A stretch of 64,000 nucleotides of DNA. Source: Gallionella sp. (GTDB lineage Bacteria > Pseudomonadota > Gammaproteobacteria > Burkholderiales > Gallionellaceae). The stretch's first letter is position 1; each line of letters starts with the position of its first letter. The notes under the pieces were generated by a model. It saw nothing but the letters and a program-made list of their open reading frames with translations. It was not told the DNA's origin and searched no databases. The translations under genes and the position numbers were made by a program. The stretch spans positions 310,001 through 374,000 of the forward strand of contig JAQTUP010000001.1 of the NCBI GenBank assembly GCA_028707275.1. Reading direction: 5' to 3'. Below are positions 8,087-17,978 of this stretch, piece by piece.

Positions 8087-10288
8087 TTACGCCTTACCGA
8101 CTGGCCTCTCCGCATCGTCACCATAATAGGCATGGTAGTTATATTTTCCGTAACCGCCGTAATAGTACTCTTCATTCTTGAAGTTAGCCTGATTGAGCAC
8201 GATACCAAACATAGAGGCGCCGCCGCGTTGCAAGGAACGGATCGCACGTCGCGCCAGCGGGAATGGCGTCGCATCCGCCTTGAGCACGAAAACCACACCC
8301 GTCGCCATGCTGGACAGAATCACCGCATCGCTCACCAGCTGCACCGGGGGAGAGTCGATGATGATCGTGTCGTACAAATCACCCAGCTGTGCGAGCAAAT
8401 CCCTGAATCTCTCGGAGATAATCAACTCGAGCGGATTAGGCGGAATACCACCCGCCGTCAGCACATCAAGATTGGTGCCCTCGATCTTGTAAACGCAATT
8501 TTCAAGTTTTTGCATGCCCAGAACCAGCATGGACAATCCCGGATGCGTATTATCCAGACCGAGCACCTTGGCAACGGAAGGACGCCGCATATCCGCATCG
8601 ATGAGCAACACACGCTTGGTCTGAGCATGAGCCAAGGCCAGATTGATCGCAACCGTCGACTTACCCTCACCCGGCACAGTAGACGTCACCACCAGCGTTT
8701 TCTTCGGATGATCGATGCCGGACAACAAAATCCCGGTTCGTATCGTCTTGATTCCCTCGGCAAACAGCGATTTCGGCGCATCGCGATAATGCAGACCGGC
8801 AACACCCTGCCCGTTCGCAAGCTCTATCTTGGGCACCGCCGCCAACATGGGCAAACCCAACTTGCGCTCGGCATCTTCAGCCGATCGAACACTGGTATCC
8901 AGATGCTCCAGCAAAAAGGCCACCGCCACGCCCAACAACAGACTCAGCACAAAGGCCAGACTGACTATCATCTGCTTTTTGGGCTTGACCGGCACATCGC
9001 TGACCAATGCCGGATCGACTACCCGAGCGACCACGCTTTGCAAATCACTGGAAGTACTGGTTTCCTTCAACCTGCCCATGAACATGTCATACAAGTCACG
9101 GTTGCTTTTCACCTCGCGTTCAAGTGACGTCAGCTCATATTCACTGCGATTAGTGCCTTGTATACCCTGCTTTGCCTCGGCTACGGCGCCGGACAGAGCT
9201 GCCTCATTCGCGCGAGCCACTTCGTATTCTCGCTCCAGACCGCTGACCACATCGGCGACCTGATTTTTCAGGTTATGCTTGGCCTGCGTCAACTCCGCCT
9301 GAGCCTGCTGCAACTTGGGATGTTGAGCACCATAGCGGTTGGATAATTCAGAGACCTTGCGCTCCTGATCCGCCACCGTTTCCATCAGCCTGGACACCAG
9401 GGGATTACGCTGAACCACCGGCATGGAAAGCTCATTTCCTTTTACCCTGGATATCTGATCAAGATTACTCTTCGCCTGAGACCTGACCAACCGCGCCTCG
9501 ACCAGGCCTTTTAACAAGGACTCCAGCTGACTGGTCGCGCCACTCAGAGAAAGATTCTTGGTATCGATCAAATTGTGCTGTTCACGATACTGCTGCAAAT
9601 TACGCTCGGATTTTTCAAGATTAGCCTTCAGTGAGGTCAGATGACTGTTCATCCAGTCAGTCGCCTTCTGCGTCATCTTGTAACGAGCTTCCATATCCGC
9701 TTCGATATAGACGTCAGCAATGGTGTTCGCAATGGTCGCAGCCAGCTGACGATCGGAAGACGTCACCGTCACCTTGATCAACTGACTCTTTTTGGACCCT
9801 TCCACCTGCACGATGTCAGAGAGTTTCTTAGCAAGGCGTTTGCGCAGATCCTGTTCCGTGAGCTTCGGAGCATTGACACCCAGACTACTCAGCAAATCCT
9901 TGACGAAAGAATGTTGCTCGCTCGGATCAAACAGAGGATTACTGGCAAGCTTGAGCCTGTCGACCACAGCCCCCATCAGGGCATTAGACTGAAGCAATTC
10001 GACCTGAGTCTGATAGTGGGACTGATCCGAACTGACCCCGCTGTAAATCTCGTCGATCGACAACAACTTGGCTTTGTTCTGCTCGACCAGGAGCGTCACG
10101 GTAGAGCTGTAGATGGGTTTCATCATAAACACCACCACCGTCACCAGCAGCGTGAGAAAAACCGCCAGCCCCAGAATACTCCACTTGCGCCGCTGCACGA
10201 CACGCCAGTAGCCCATCAGATCCAAGGCTTCGTCATCATCCACTACGGAATCGAACTGATTATTTGTTGCATTTTCAAGTTGTCGCAT
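8087..10288 (-). CDS. Polysaccharide co-polymerase with tyrosine autokinase domain (Wzc/EpsB type)
   Basis: This inner-membrane protein controls chain length and export. A Wzz domain lies between two membrane spans (about residues 38-56 and 440-462), with coiled-coil segments near 205-245 and 310-390 in the periplasm. The cytoplasmic BY-kinase follows: Walker A TSTVPGEGKST near 537-547, Walker A' RVLLIDADMRRP near 560-571 and Walker B DTIIIDSPP near 641-649. The tail carries a tyrosine cluster (EEYYYGGYGKYNYHAYYGDD) that is autophosphorylated in the family. The frame opens with a TTG at 10291, but the next codon is ATG at 10288, overlapping the upstream OPX stop as TGATG. I use that ATG. Confidence 0.93.
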   Translation of the reverse strand: MRQLENATNNQFDSVVDDDEALDLMGYWRVVQRRKWSILGLAVFLTLLVTVVVFMMKPIYSSTVTLLVEQNKAKLLSIDEIYSGVSSDQSHYQTQVELLQSNALMGAVVDRLKLASNPLFDPSEQHSFVKDLLSSLGVNAPKLTEQDLRKRLAKKLSDIVQVEGSKKSQLIKVTVTSSDRQLAATIANTIADVYIEADMEARYKMTQKATDWMNSHLTSLKANLEKSERNLQQYREQHNLIDTKNLSLSGATSQLESLLKGLVEARLVRSQAKSNLDQISRVKGNELSMPVVQRNPLVSRLMETVADQERKVSELSNRYGAQHPKLQQAQAELTQAKHNLKNQVADVVSGLEREYEVARANEAALSGAVAEAKQGIQGTNRSEYELTSLEREVKSNRDLYDMFMGRLKETSTSSDLQSVVARVVDPALVSDVPVKPKKQMIVSLAFVLSLLLGVAVAFLLEHLDTSVRSAEDAERKLGLPMLAAVPKIELANGQGVAGLHYRDAPKSLFAEGIKTIRTGILLSGIDHPKKTLVVTSTVPGEGKSTVAINLALAHAQTKRVLLIDADMRRPSVAKVLGLDNTHPGLSMLVLGMQKLENCVYKIEGTNLDVLTAGGIPPNPLELIISERFRDLLAQLGDLYDTIIIDSPPVQLVSDAVILSSMATGVVFVLKADATPFPLARRAIRSLQRGGASMFGIVLNQANFKNEEYYYGGYGKYNYHAYYGDDAERPVGKA

Positions 10289-10893
10289 CAAAAGAAACTT
10301 TCTTCAACCGTTACAGTATCGCCGGGGAAAACGGCTCCATCCAAATCAATTTTTGCTTGCGCGTGCTGAGTATCGCTTTCGCGCTGCACAAAAATATTGC
10401 TCTGAGAGGCGCGCTCCTTAAACCCCCCAGCGATGGACACCGCCATGCGCACCGTCAGCCCCGACTTATAAGGATAAGCACCGGGATGTTCGACCAGACC
10501 GTTGATGAAAAAAGGACGATACTCATCCATGCTCACCGATACACGAGGGTTAACCAGATAGCCCTTGCGCAAACCGTCCACAATACGAGTCTCCAGCTCG
10601 GCGACCGACAGCCCCAATGCACTCACCTCCCCGAACGGGAACATGATCACACCGGAGTCCGGCAGGCGGTATTTCTGGCGCGACAAATCTTCCTCGCCGT
10701 AAACAGAAATATTAATCACATCACCCGCACCCAGCCTGTACCCTCTGCCGTCAATTGAAACCGCACCGCCACCCACCGACAGATCCGCTGCACGAACCAC
10801 TGGCGCCGAAAAACCACAAAACACAATAAGACCTAAAAAAGCCACCGACAACCAGCGCTTCACCAGCGGATTCAGCACAGCAATATTCAGCAC
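10288..10893 (-). CDS. Polysaccharide export protein (OPX/Wza family)
   Basis: This periplasmic or outer-membrane export protein forms the exit channel partner of the co-polymerase. After a signal-like segment (WLSVAFLGLIVFCGFSAPVVRA) comes the Poly_export domain (YRLGAGDVINISVYGEEDLSRQ then the RLPDSGVIMFPFGEV segment), and then an SLBB-like part (YRPFFINGLVEHPGAYPYK). No lipobox cysteine is evident, unlike E. coli Wza, and at about 201 residues it lacks the long C-terminal barrel helix. I choose the GTG at 10893, which has AAGGGGG six bases upstream; the TTG at 10899 is too close to that site. It is coupled to the kinase by TGATG. Confidence 0.9.
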   Translation of the reverse strand: MLNIAVLNPLVKRWLSVAFLGLIVFCGFSAPVVRAADLSVGGGAVSIDGRGYRLGAGDVINISVYGEEDLSRQKYRLPDSGVIMFPFGEVSALGLSVAELETRIVDGLRKGYLVNPRVSVSMDEYRPFFINGLVEHPGAYPYKSGLTVRMAVSIAGGFKERASQSNIFVQRESDTQHAQAKIDLDGAVFPGDTVTVEESFF

Positions 10894-10942
10894 AGACAAC
10901 CCCCTTTAACATCAACGACCAGACCCATACAACAAATCCGAA

Positions 10943-12118
10943 TTACAAGGATCCCTCTAAAAGCAACATGGAAACGGACTGGGTATAGCTCAGGCGAGCA
11001 TCGGTAGAATTACGCTTGGAATGCTGATACTCAACGCCTGCATTCAACCAGCGGTTAATTCCGTACGAAAGCTTGGCACCATAACCCTGACGTTTGTCGA
11101 CGCGATTCGTGGCCTGAAAATTATCCACCCCGTCATTAAACGACAAGGTAGACACAACATACTTCGACCAGTCATGCTTCCACTTCAGGTCCGCATCACG
11201 GCTGACAATAAAGCTGCCCACACCGCCATATTCATTCGAGCGCTGACGCAAGGAGGCATCGACTACCGAATAAGTCATCGGCGCCCAGGTGACAGCACCG
11301 TCCCAGACTGTCGCAGTGCCTGATGGCAACAAACCCAGACTAAAGGACTTGTTCAACTTACCGATCTTGAAGCTACCCGTCGTCTTGGCAGTCGCATCCC
11401 ACTTCACACCCAGCATATAATGCTGCTCGGTACTGTCCAGTCTCTTGGACGCAGCATCCACATAGGCAAACTTGGCTGTTCCGACTTCCACGAACATCTT
11501 CGTCGCTGGCGCAACCTTATAGAAAAAAGTACCCGTCAAGTCCGTCTTGTCATGATTGTAGAACTGCGTAGCGCCGCCATTGTTACTATCGTAACGTTTG
11601 GCCCACTGACCTGCGGCCAATTCAAACTGCCCCTGAGCACCGCCCGCGCCGTAATGTACCATCCCCTTCAGCCCGGTGGTGTGCCAAAGCTCCTTATTCC
11701 TGAACATCAGGGCGTTACGACCATCATGCCCCTTGACATAATCAACATCCAGCGAGGAATTTACACGGGAATTCCAGACATTGTCTGCAGACAGACCAAA
11801 CTTATGATCCCTGTAATTATCGATGCCGCTGCCCGAAAATTGCATATAACTTCCGGCATACATCGCACTGTACCGCTGACCGTGCGTAGGCAAACCGATC
11901 TCAATACTGGGATCCAGCCGAGTGAAGTTAGACGCCGTCTTGACACCGGTCAATCCGACGTTATCGTTTTTACCCACCGCCAGCACCAGCCTGGGCTTTA
12001 TTTCGAAGGCTCCTGCGTTAACCACACCAGCAGAGTTTCCCTGCTCTTCAGCCGCAGCGACACCCGCCAACAGCACACCCCATACAGCAACAGCAACAGC
12101 AGAAAATTTTAGCGACAT
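10943..12118 (-). CDS. Outer-membrane beta-barrel protein of the exopolysaccharide locus (EpsL/VpsM-like)
   Basis: The protein has a signal peptide (MSLKFSAVAVAVWGVLLAGVAAA) and about 370 residues with alternating aromatic and polar strands, ending in SVSMLLLEGSL. It begins after cleavage with a FEIKPRLVLAVGKNDNVGL stretch, matching the putative beta-barrel porin group found in VpsM/EpsL-type loci. It probably helps polymer pass the outer membrane or anchors the secretion complex, by analogy only. The ATG at 12118 is preceded by GGGGAAA and fits the signal peptide better than the frame opening at 12166. It lies between the OPX gene and the ligase-like gene, same strand. Confidence 0.82.
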   Translation of the reverse strand: MSLKFSAVAVAVWGVLLAGVAAAEEQGNSAGVVNAGAFEIKPRLVLAVGKNDNVGLTGVKTASNFTRLDPSIEIGLPTHGQRYSAMYAGSYMQFSGSGIDNYRDHKFGLSADNVWNSRVNSSLDVDYVKGHDGRNALMFRNKELWHTTGLKGMVHYGAGGAQGQFELAAGQWAKRYDSNNGGATQFYNHDKTDLTGTFFYKVAPATKMFVEVGTAKFAYVDAASKRLDSTEQHYMLGVKWDATAKTTGSFKIGKLNKSFSLGLLPSGTATVWDGAVTWAPMTYSVVDASLRQRSNEYGGVGSFIVSRDADLKWKHDWSKYVVSTLSFNDGVDNFQATNRVDKRQGYGAKLSYGINRWLNAGVEYQHSKRNSTDARLSYTQSVSMLLLEGSL

Positions 12119-12173
12119 GATTTCCCCTTGGAATTGATTAAAAGAATTTTTAGCATTATAAATCAAAAGCAGA

Positions 12174-13649
12174 TTATTTAGAGGAGTTTTTCAAATATGG
12201 CAAACTCAGCAGAATCAGAAACAACATCGCATTGGCCGGATTCTGAAAATTAAAATCCACCGATGCGTGTATCAGCAAAGAAACCACCCCCATCAAACTG
12301 GCAAAAGCCATCCCCAACACCAATCTGTCACGGCTCTGTACAACCTGCATGGCCGATTTTAGCAAACTGTGAATCACCATAACAACTAACAACAACATAC
12401 CTGACAGCCCCACCTCACTGGCAAACTCGACAAAGTCATTGTGAGGATGATCCCAAAAACCGAACGCCAACCTTACCGGCTTGTAATGCGGGAAGACCAG
12501 ATGAAAAGTTCCGCCTCCCGTACCCAGCCACGGAAAATGACGAACGATCTGAACGGACGCAAGACCTGCCTCACTTCTTTCCTCTACAGATTCTTCCGGG
12601 GAAAGCCTTTGCAACAAGAGCCCGCCAGCAACCGGGACAACCGGAACAGCCTGGACACCCACCGGTGCGACCGGCCTGACCTGCGTCTCAATGTTGGTGC
12701 TTTCAATGCGCTGCACCACTTTTTCCACACCGACCATACCGCCGATAATGACCACGTCCAGCACAATCAGGCTGATAATAAAATACACCGTTGTACGCGC
12801 CGCATGTTTCGAAAAGATGACGACAAACAGGCCAGTCAGCAGCAGACTGACAAAGAACGCAGGATTCCCCATCCGGGAACGACTGGCGACCAGCCCGATC
12901 ACCATAATGATCAGCGCCAGTCTTAGCATGGCCTTGAAACTTAACAGCACCGCCAACCAGGCATGCAAACGCTGCCTCCAGCTGACCGACGCGCGGCCAT
13001 CCAGCTTTGCGATCATCAAGCCTATTCCTACAGCCAGGGTCAACTCCAGATAGCCGGCAAAATTATTGGGCGATACAAAAGTACCATGCGCACGGGGATT
13101 ATCCATCGTCACAAAGAAAATCTGAAAAGTCGTGCCGGTCGCCATCAACACGACGCCTATCACAGCCTGCAACAAGCCCGAGAAGACAATCACAGCAGCC
13201 AGCCACTCTATGCGTCGCCGGGAATTAACCAGCATCACTACCAGCCAGAACACGGCAGACAAAATCATGGCTTTGGCCAAATACAAACGCGTCGAATAAG
13301 GATCTATCGAAATCGTTCCGCGACCTGCATCCGCCAGAGAAAAACCACTGGCTGCGCGCTGGTCCAGCAGATGCAAGAAGGCGCCCGGCAACGGCACCAG
13401 CTGCATAGCCAACAACCCCATCCACAGCAGGAGCAGAATCAACGGGACACGAGCCCGATGCCATAATTGCAAACCCGAACACCAGACAGTCCATAACAGC
13501 AAACCGCCTGCCATCAAACCCAGCAACGCCAGAGCCCAGGGGCGATTGCTGGCCAGCGGCAGCGGCGCATAAACAATCAGCGCAAATAACGCCCATAACT
13601 TTGCAAGATCGCCTTCCGAGGCATTATTCCCGGCAACTGAAAAATTCAT
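12174..13649 (-). CDS. O-antigen ligase/polymerase family membrane protein (Wzy_C; VpsL-like)
   Basis: This 491-residue protein has about 10-12 hydrophobic segments and a large periplasmic loop. The loop carries the family motif GTGGGTFHLVFPHYKPVRLA followed by DHPHNDFVEFASEVGLSGM, in which the H-x-H-N-D segment is the conserved core of WaaL/Wzy ligases. It contains a valine/proline-rich insertion (VRPVAPVGVQAVPVVPVAGG) before that motif. Members either polymerise repeat units or join them to a carrier. Its place beside the OPX, kinase and barrel genes suggests that it is the polymerase or ligase of the exported polymer. A second Wzy-like gene sits at 31400-32737. Confidence 0.88.
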   Translation of the reverse strand: MNFSVAGNNASEGDLAKLWALFALIVYAPLPLASNRPWALALLGLMAGGLLLWTVWCSGLQLWHRARVPLILLLLWMGLLAMQLVPLPGAFLHLLDQRAASGFSLADAGRGTISIDPYSTRLYLAKAMILSAVFWLVVMLVNSRRRIEWLAAVIVFSGLLQAVIGVVLMATGTTFQIFFVTMDNPRAHGTFVSPNNFAGYLELTLAVGIGLMIAKLDGRASVSWRQRLHAWLAVLLSFKAMLRLALIIMVIGLVASRSRMGNPAFFVSLLLTGLFVVIFSKHAARTTVYFIISLIVLDVVIIGGMVGVEKVVQRIESTNIETQVRPVAPVGVQAVPVVPVAGGLLLQRLSPEESVEERSEAGLASVQIVRHFPWLGTGGGTFHLVFPHYKPVRLAFGFWDHPHNDFVEFASEVGLSGMLLLVVMVIHSLLKSAMQVVQSRDRLVLGMAFASLMGVVSLLIHASVDFNFQNPANAMLFLILLSLPYLKNSSK

Positions 13650-13744
13650 CTATTTAAAAAAACGAGTAAATTTCGACATGAAGATATTCCTGAACAGGAC
13701 ATTCACACTTACGCGGCAAGCACGCGTAGAGTCGAAAACCCCGC

Positions 13745-14794
13745 TCACAGCAAACCTTTCTTTACGGCTTTTAACATCACCCACCTGGCGCCTGCTAAAT
13801 ACAAGAAAGTGAAGGGCAGATAAATATAAACCCTTTCCTCCCCAAGACTGCTAGTCATCCACACGGCGGTCAGCCCCTGACAAAATGCCATGAAAGCATA
13901 AGCCAGCGAGACTTGCCGGTGCGAATAGCCCAGCCTGTTTATCAGTTGATACAAGTGGGCACGATGCGCCGAAAAAACATTCTCACCGGCCCGGAGCCGT
14001 CTGAAAAAAGTGTAGGCCGTGTCAAAAATGATATGAAAAAGCAGCAAGGGAACCACAAACAAAGAGGTGTGCGAATGATCGTAGCGCGCCGCTATCACAG
14101 CCATGACCGCAAAAGTAAAACCCAAAAAGGTGCTGCCGACATCACCCATAAATATTTTGGCGGGAGACCAGTTAAAAATCAGGAAGCCTGACGATGCCGC
14201 CGCGAGCGACAAGGATGCCAGGTAAATAAAATGGCTGCCCTGATTAAATGACACATAAGCCAAAAACAAGGATGCAACAAGAGCAGTGCTCGCAGCCAAC
14301 CCGTCCAGACCATCAATAAAATTGTAGGCATTGGTTAAACAAAGAATCCAGAAGAATGTCAGCGGATAAGCCCAGAGTCCAAAGTCTACTGTGCCTAAAA
14401 CAGGTAAATGCACCTCGTCGATGACAATACCTGCAGACAGCCCGACCAGGATGGCCACGACCTGACCCGCTAATTTAAACCTGAAAGACACCGTATGAAA
14501 ATCATCGTAGAGGGATATCGTGGCCAGGACAAACGACGAGAATAAAAAGCCGATAAAATAATGCGTAAATATCGGAGTCTTGTCTCCTATGATGTGAATC
14601 AACGAAATTCCGACCAGAAAAGCCGACGCGATCGAAAGCCCGCCACCCCGCGGGGTTATCCTGGTGTGAGAAGAACGCTCGTTTGGGACATCAAACGCCC
14701 TGAGATGGCGAATCAAAAGAACCGTCGCAGCCGCTGAAAAAACAGCGATCACAAGAGCAAATAAAAGATGCTTAATGAAAAAGTAAAATTCCAT
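13745..14794 (-). CDS. WecA/WbpL-family undecaprenyl-phosphate sugar-1-phosphate transferase
   Basis: This integral membrane enzyme starts glycan synthesis by moving a HexNAc-1-phosphate onto undecaprenyl phosphate. It has about 11 membrane helices in 349 residues. Diagnostic motifs appear in order: RGGGLS, the metal-binding LYDDFHTVS, the NAYNFIDGLDGLAAS motif, FMGDVGSTFLGF and, near the C-terminus, HRAHLYQ. The length and the HRAHLYQ ending resemble WbpL/WbcO rather than MraY. It is one of three initiating-type transferases in this locus; the others are PglC-like proteins at 18986 and 21089. It lies upstream of the ligase gene and downstream of the WbpM homologue, a common pair. Confidence 0.9.
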   Translation of the reverse strand: MEFYFFIKHLLFALVIAVFSAAATVLLIRHLRAFDVPNERSSHTRITPRGGGLSIASAFLVGISLIHIIGDKTPIFTHYFIGFLFSSFVLATISLYDDFHTVSFRFKLAGQVVAILVGLSAGIVIDEVHLPVLGTVDFGLWAYPLTFFWILCLTNAYNFIDGLDGLAASTALVASLFLAYVSFNQGSHFIYLASLSLAAASSGFLIFNWSPAKIFMGDVGSTFLGFTFAVMAVIAARYDHSHTSLFVVPLLLFHIIFDTAYTFFRRLRAGENVFSAHRAHLYQLINRLGYSHRQVSLAYAFMAFCQGLTAVWMTSSLGEERVYIYLPFTFLYLAGARWVMLKAVKKGLL

Positions 14795-14813
14795 GACTCA
14801 ATATACGCCGCGA

Positions 14814-16730
14814 TTAAGACGGGGCATGCGACTCCTCCCAGATGTAATCACAAATATCACCCGACGGCTGATATCCATCGACCACATCCAGCAAGATACG
14901 CCTGACCGACTCACAATCAAACCGGTGAAAAGCCTCATCCAGCTCAAGCAGTTTTTTACTCAGACAAGACCAGGACAACTCGATCTCTTCTGCCCGCATA
15001 ATCAGCGGATGTTCGGTACCCGACACATTCCCGCCAATGAGCAATTCCTCATAAAGCTTTTCCCCGGCGCGCAATCCGCTGAATTTTATTTCAATATCAC
15101 CCGTCGGGTTCTCTTCATCAAGAACCGAATAACCGCTCAGATGAATCATCTTGCGTGCAAATTCGATAATTTTGACCGGCGCGCCCATATCAAGCACGAA
15201 AACATCCCCGCCCTGCCCCATGGAACCCGCCTGCAACACCAACTCGGCGGCTTCGGGTATCGTCATAAAATAGCGCGTAATTTCAGGATGTGTCACCGTC
15301 ACAGGACCTCCTGCTGCAATTTGCCGTTTAAAAAGCGGCACAACAGAACCTGAAGAACCCAGCACATTTCCAAAACGCACCATACAAAAACGGGTAGATC
15401 CCGCCTCACGCGCATACGCCTGCAACACCAATTCGGCAAAACGCTTGGACGCCCCCATCACATTGGTTGGACGAACCGCTTTATCGGTGGAAATCAGCAC
15501 AAAAGTTTCCACGCCTGCATTCCTGGCAGCATCGGCTGTACGCCATGTGCCAAAAACATTATTCAGCACCCCTTCTATCATATTATTCTCGACGAGAGGC
15601 ACGTGCTTATAAGCTGCTGCGTGATAAATCGTCTGTACGCCGAATTTTCGCATCACACGCTCGACCCTGTGCTGGTGCGCAACCGAACCTAACACAGGCA
15701 CTATCTGAACTTTAGTCTTCAGCAACTCATTGATAGAATCGAGCTCCTGATTGATCTGATACAAAGCGAACTCTGACCTTTCAAACAGCACCAGACAGGC
15801 TGGCTTTTGCCTTAAAATCTGCCGACACAGCTCGGAACCGATCGATCCGCCGGCACCGGTAACCATAACGGATTTACCGCGAATACACTGATCCAGCAAG
15901 CCATCAACCGGCAATACAGAATCTCGCCCCAATAAATCCTCGATCTCGACTTCCCTGATCTCAGTCACACTGGACACACCGGAAGCCAAATCAGCCGCAC
16001 TGGGAATAGTTTTGATGGAAATACGCAAGGGTTCCAACCTTCGGATAATTTCCTGGCGTTGTTTATGGGATGCCGAGGGGATGGCCAACAGCACAGAATC
16101 CAGCACCCACCCCTCATCCGCCAGCACTTCCGCCAACATTTCAACCGGATAGACACGAATACCGCCAATTTCTCCGCCACATGCCGAAGCGTTATCCTCC
16201 AGAAAGCCGACTACTTCAAACTGACAACCTGAGCGCAGCGCCGCTGCCAATTTAACACCGGTTTCACCCACGCCATAAATCATGACTTTCTTGCCGACAC
16301 CCGGATGCCTGGAAGGCATTCCATCCTGAAGCAAATAAGCGCGCGCAAAAAAACGACTCCCTGCGACATACAGAAGTGCGACCCCCCAGTAAATCACGAA
16401 GGATGAACGCGGAATCGGGGCGATCCGAAACAACAGATTAAAGGTCACCAACAACAGCACCGACAAAGACACCGCCTTGATTGCCGTAAAAATCATCTGA
16501 TCCGCCATAAAGCGAACCACCGCACGATAAAGACCAGCCCTGACAAAGACCGGCACAATCACCAGCGGTGAGAGCAACAACAACAAATATAATCCGGCAA
16601 TTTCCGGATACAATTCACCGTAACGCAACGCAGTCGCTGCCCACAATGCCAGCGGCATACACACCGCATCGGCCAGCACCATGATCAATTGCTTTGATTT
16701 TCTAGGGAGTACGAGCAGAAATTTACGCAT
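14814..16730 (-). CDS. Membrane-bound UDP-GlcNAc 4,6-dehydratase (WbpM/PglF/CapD family)
   Basis: This makes UDP-4-keto-6-deoxy-GlcNAc, the first step toward bacillosamine-type sugars. Four membrane helices fill residues 1-140. A first Rossmann segment (KKVMIYGVGETGVKLAAAL) and the catalytic SDR domain (SVMVTGAGGSIGSELCRQIL) follow. STDKAVRPTNVMGASKRFAE holds the M-x-x-x-K version of the active site that is characteristic of this family. The frame opens with a TTG at 16739, but the ATG at 16730, six bases after the aminotransferase stop, is the better start. With PglE, PglD and PglC homologues next to it, it most likely feeds a di-N-acetyl-bacillosamine-like sugar. Confidence 0.9.
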   Translation of the reverse strand: MRKFLLVLPRKSKQLIMVLADAVCMPLALWAATALRYGELYPEIAGLYLLLLLSPLVIVPVFVRAGLYRAVVRFMADQMIFTAIKAVSLSVLLLVTFNLLFRIAPIPRSSFVIYWGVALLYVAGSRFFARAYLLQDGMPSRHPGVGKKVMIYGVGETGVKLAAALRSGCQFEVVGFLEDNASACGGEIGGIRVYPVEMLAEVLADEGWVLDSVLLAIPSASHKQRQEIIRRLEPLRISIKTIPSAADLASGVSSVTEIREVEIEDLLGRDSVLPVDGLLDQCIRGKSVMVTGAGGSIGSELCRQILRQKPACLVLFERSEFALYQINQELDSINELLKTKVQIVPVLGSVAHQHRVERVMRKFGVQTIYHAAAYKHVPLVENNMIEGVLNNVFGTWRTADAARNAGVETFVLISTDKAVRPTNVMGASKRFAELVLQAYAREAGSTRFCMVRFGNVLGSSGSVVPLFKRQIAAGGPVTVTHPEITRYFMTIPEAAELVLQAGSMGQGGDVFVLDMGAPVKIIEFARKMIHLSGYSVLDEENPTGDIEIKFSGLRAGEKLYEELLIGGNVSGTEHPLIMRAEEIELSWSCLSKKLLELDEAFHRFDCESVRRILLDVVDGYQPSGDICDYIWEESHAPS

Positions 16731-16735
16731 GCTGA

Positions 16736-17917
16736 TCAATTTTCAATGGTTGCCTTTTTCATCACCGAACGGAGCACCGAACATGTTTTACTGATCTCAT
16801 CTTCGTTCAGTGTAGGATGAACCAGGAACATGAGGCTCGCCTCGCCCAGCGCCCTCGCCACAGGCAGACGCGCACCGGGTATCCAGCCGGTATTTTCGAA
16901 GGCCTTTTCCAGATACACCTCGGAGCAAGATCCGGCATAACAAGGAACACCCTGCGCATTCATTTCTTCGAGAATGCGATCCCGGGTCCACCCCTCCTTC
17001 AACAGCCCGGGGCGTACAAAAACATAAGCCTTGTACCATGCGTGCTCTATCTCATCCGGCAGTGCAGGAACGCGTAACGCAGGGCATGATTTCGCGGCAT
17101 CCATGATCGACGCCGCATTGCGCGTGCGCGCCTCATGCCAGGCGGGCATATACTCCAGCTGTATCCTGCCAATAACCGACTGCAACTCCGTTATCCGCCA
17201 GTTTGTGCCGAAGCTGTCATGAAGCCAACGAAAACCCGCAGGATGCTGCCGGTTGTAAACCGCATCAAAAGATTTACCATGATCCTTGTAAGACCACATT
17301 TTCAACCAGAGCGCACGGTCATTTGTCGTCACCATGCCGCCCTCTCCCCCTGTGGTCATGATCTTATCCTGACAGAACGACCACGCGCTTACATGACCAA
17401 TTGAACCCACCGAGCGCCCCTTATACCTTGCACCATGCGCTTGCGCACAGTCCTCGACCACAAACATACCGCGCTCTTGCGCCAGCGCCATAATAGCATC
17501 CATGTCACAAGACCAGCCGGCCAGATGCACACAGATGATCGCTCGCGTTTTCGGAGATAAAACAGCCTGAATTGTCTCAGCCGTGATGTTCTGGCTGTCC
17601 GGATCCACATCGGCAAAAACCGGGGTCGCACCGGCATTGACGATGCTGCTGACGGATGCCAGAAAGGTGCGTGACGTCACCACCACCTCATCCCCTTTGC
17701 CTATACCCAGGGCATACAAGGCCAGGTCGAGCGCAACCGTACCGTTGGCCAGCGCAATGGCATATTCACACCCTGCCCACGAGGCGAACTCCTGCTCAAA
17801 CAAGCGACTCTCGTTGCCCGTCCAGTAATTGACTTTATTGGAAAGCAGGACATCACGGACAGCATTGGCCTCTTTTTCGCTAAAAGATGGCCAGGGAGAA
17901 AAAGGGGTATTCAACAA
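16736..17917 (-). CDS. pglE: DegT/DnrJ/EryC1-family sugar aminotransferase (PglE-like)
   Basis: This PLP enzyme should transfer an amino group to C4 of the 4-keto sugar made by the WbpM homologue. Key segments are GNESRLFEQEFASWAGCEYAIALANGTVALDLAL (substrate and phosphate binding), then [15 protein letters not shown] with the PLP-stacking Asp, and SFCQDKIMTTGGEGGM with the PLP lysine. A GTNWRITELQSVIGR stretch is also typical. The 393-residue length is normal. The start appears to be a TTG at 17917, since no ATG fits the conserved N-terminus. A fragment of a second, very similar copy lies at 18229-18359, so the gene appears to have been duplicated or replaced. Confidence 0.85.
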   Translation of the reverse strand: MLNTPFSPWPSFSEKEANAVRDVLLSNKVNYWTGNESRLFEQEFASWAGCEYAIALANGTVALDLALYALGIGKGDEVVVTSRTFLASVSSIVNAGATPVFADVDPDSQNITAETIQAVLSPKTRAIICVHLAGWSCDMDAIMALAQERGMFVVEDCAQAHGARYKGRSVGSIGHVSAWSFCQDKIMTTGGEGGMVTTNDRALWLKMWSYKDHGKSFDAVYNRQHPAGFRWLHDSFGTNWRITELQSVIGRIQLEYMPAWHEARTRNAASIMDAAKSCPALRVPALPDEIEHAWYKAYVFVRPGLLKEGWTRDRILEEMNAQGVPCYAGSCSEVYLEKAFENTGWIPGARLPVARALGEASLMFLVHPTLNEDEISKTCSVLRSVMKKATIEN

Positions 17918-17978
17918 AATAGGTTCTCGCTAATAAATTCTGACAATCTGCATTGAAACCTGCAGCAATCTGTATATC

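Noticed and set aside
8132..9127. A 331-codon plus-strand frame opposite the tyrosine kinase
   Set aside because: Its composition is that of an antisense shadow, and the kinase gene on the minus strand has all of its motifs.
6607..14794. Exosortase/PEP-CTERM type exopolysaccharide locus
   Set aside because: There is no exosortase, no PrsK/PrsR pair and no PEP-CTERM tail on the nearby secreted protein. The kinase carries its own Wzz domain instead of the split PEP-CTERM form.
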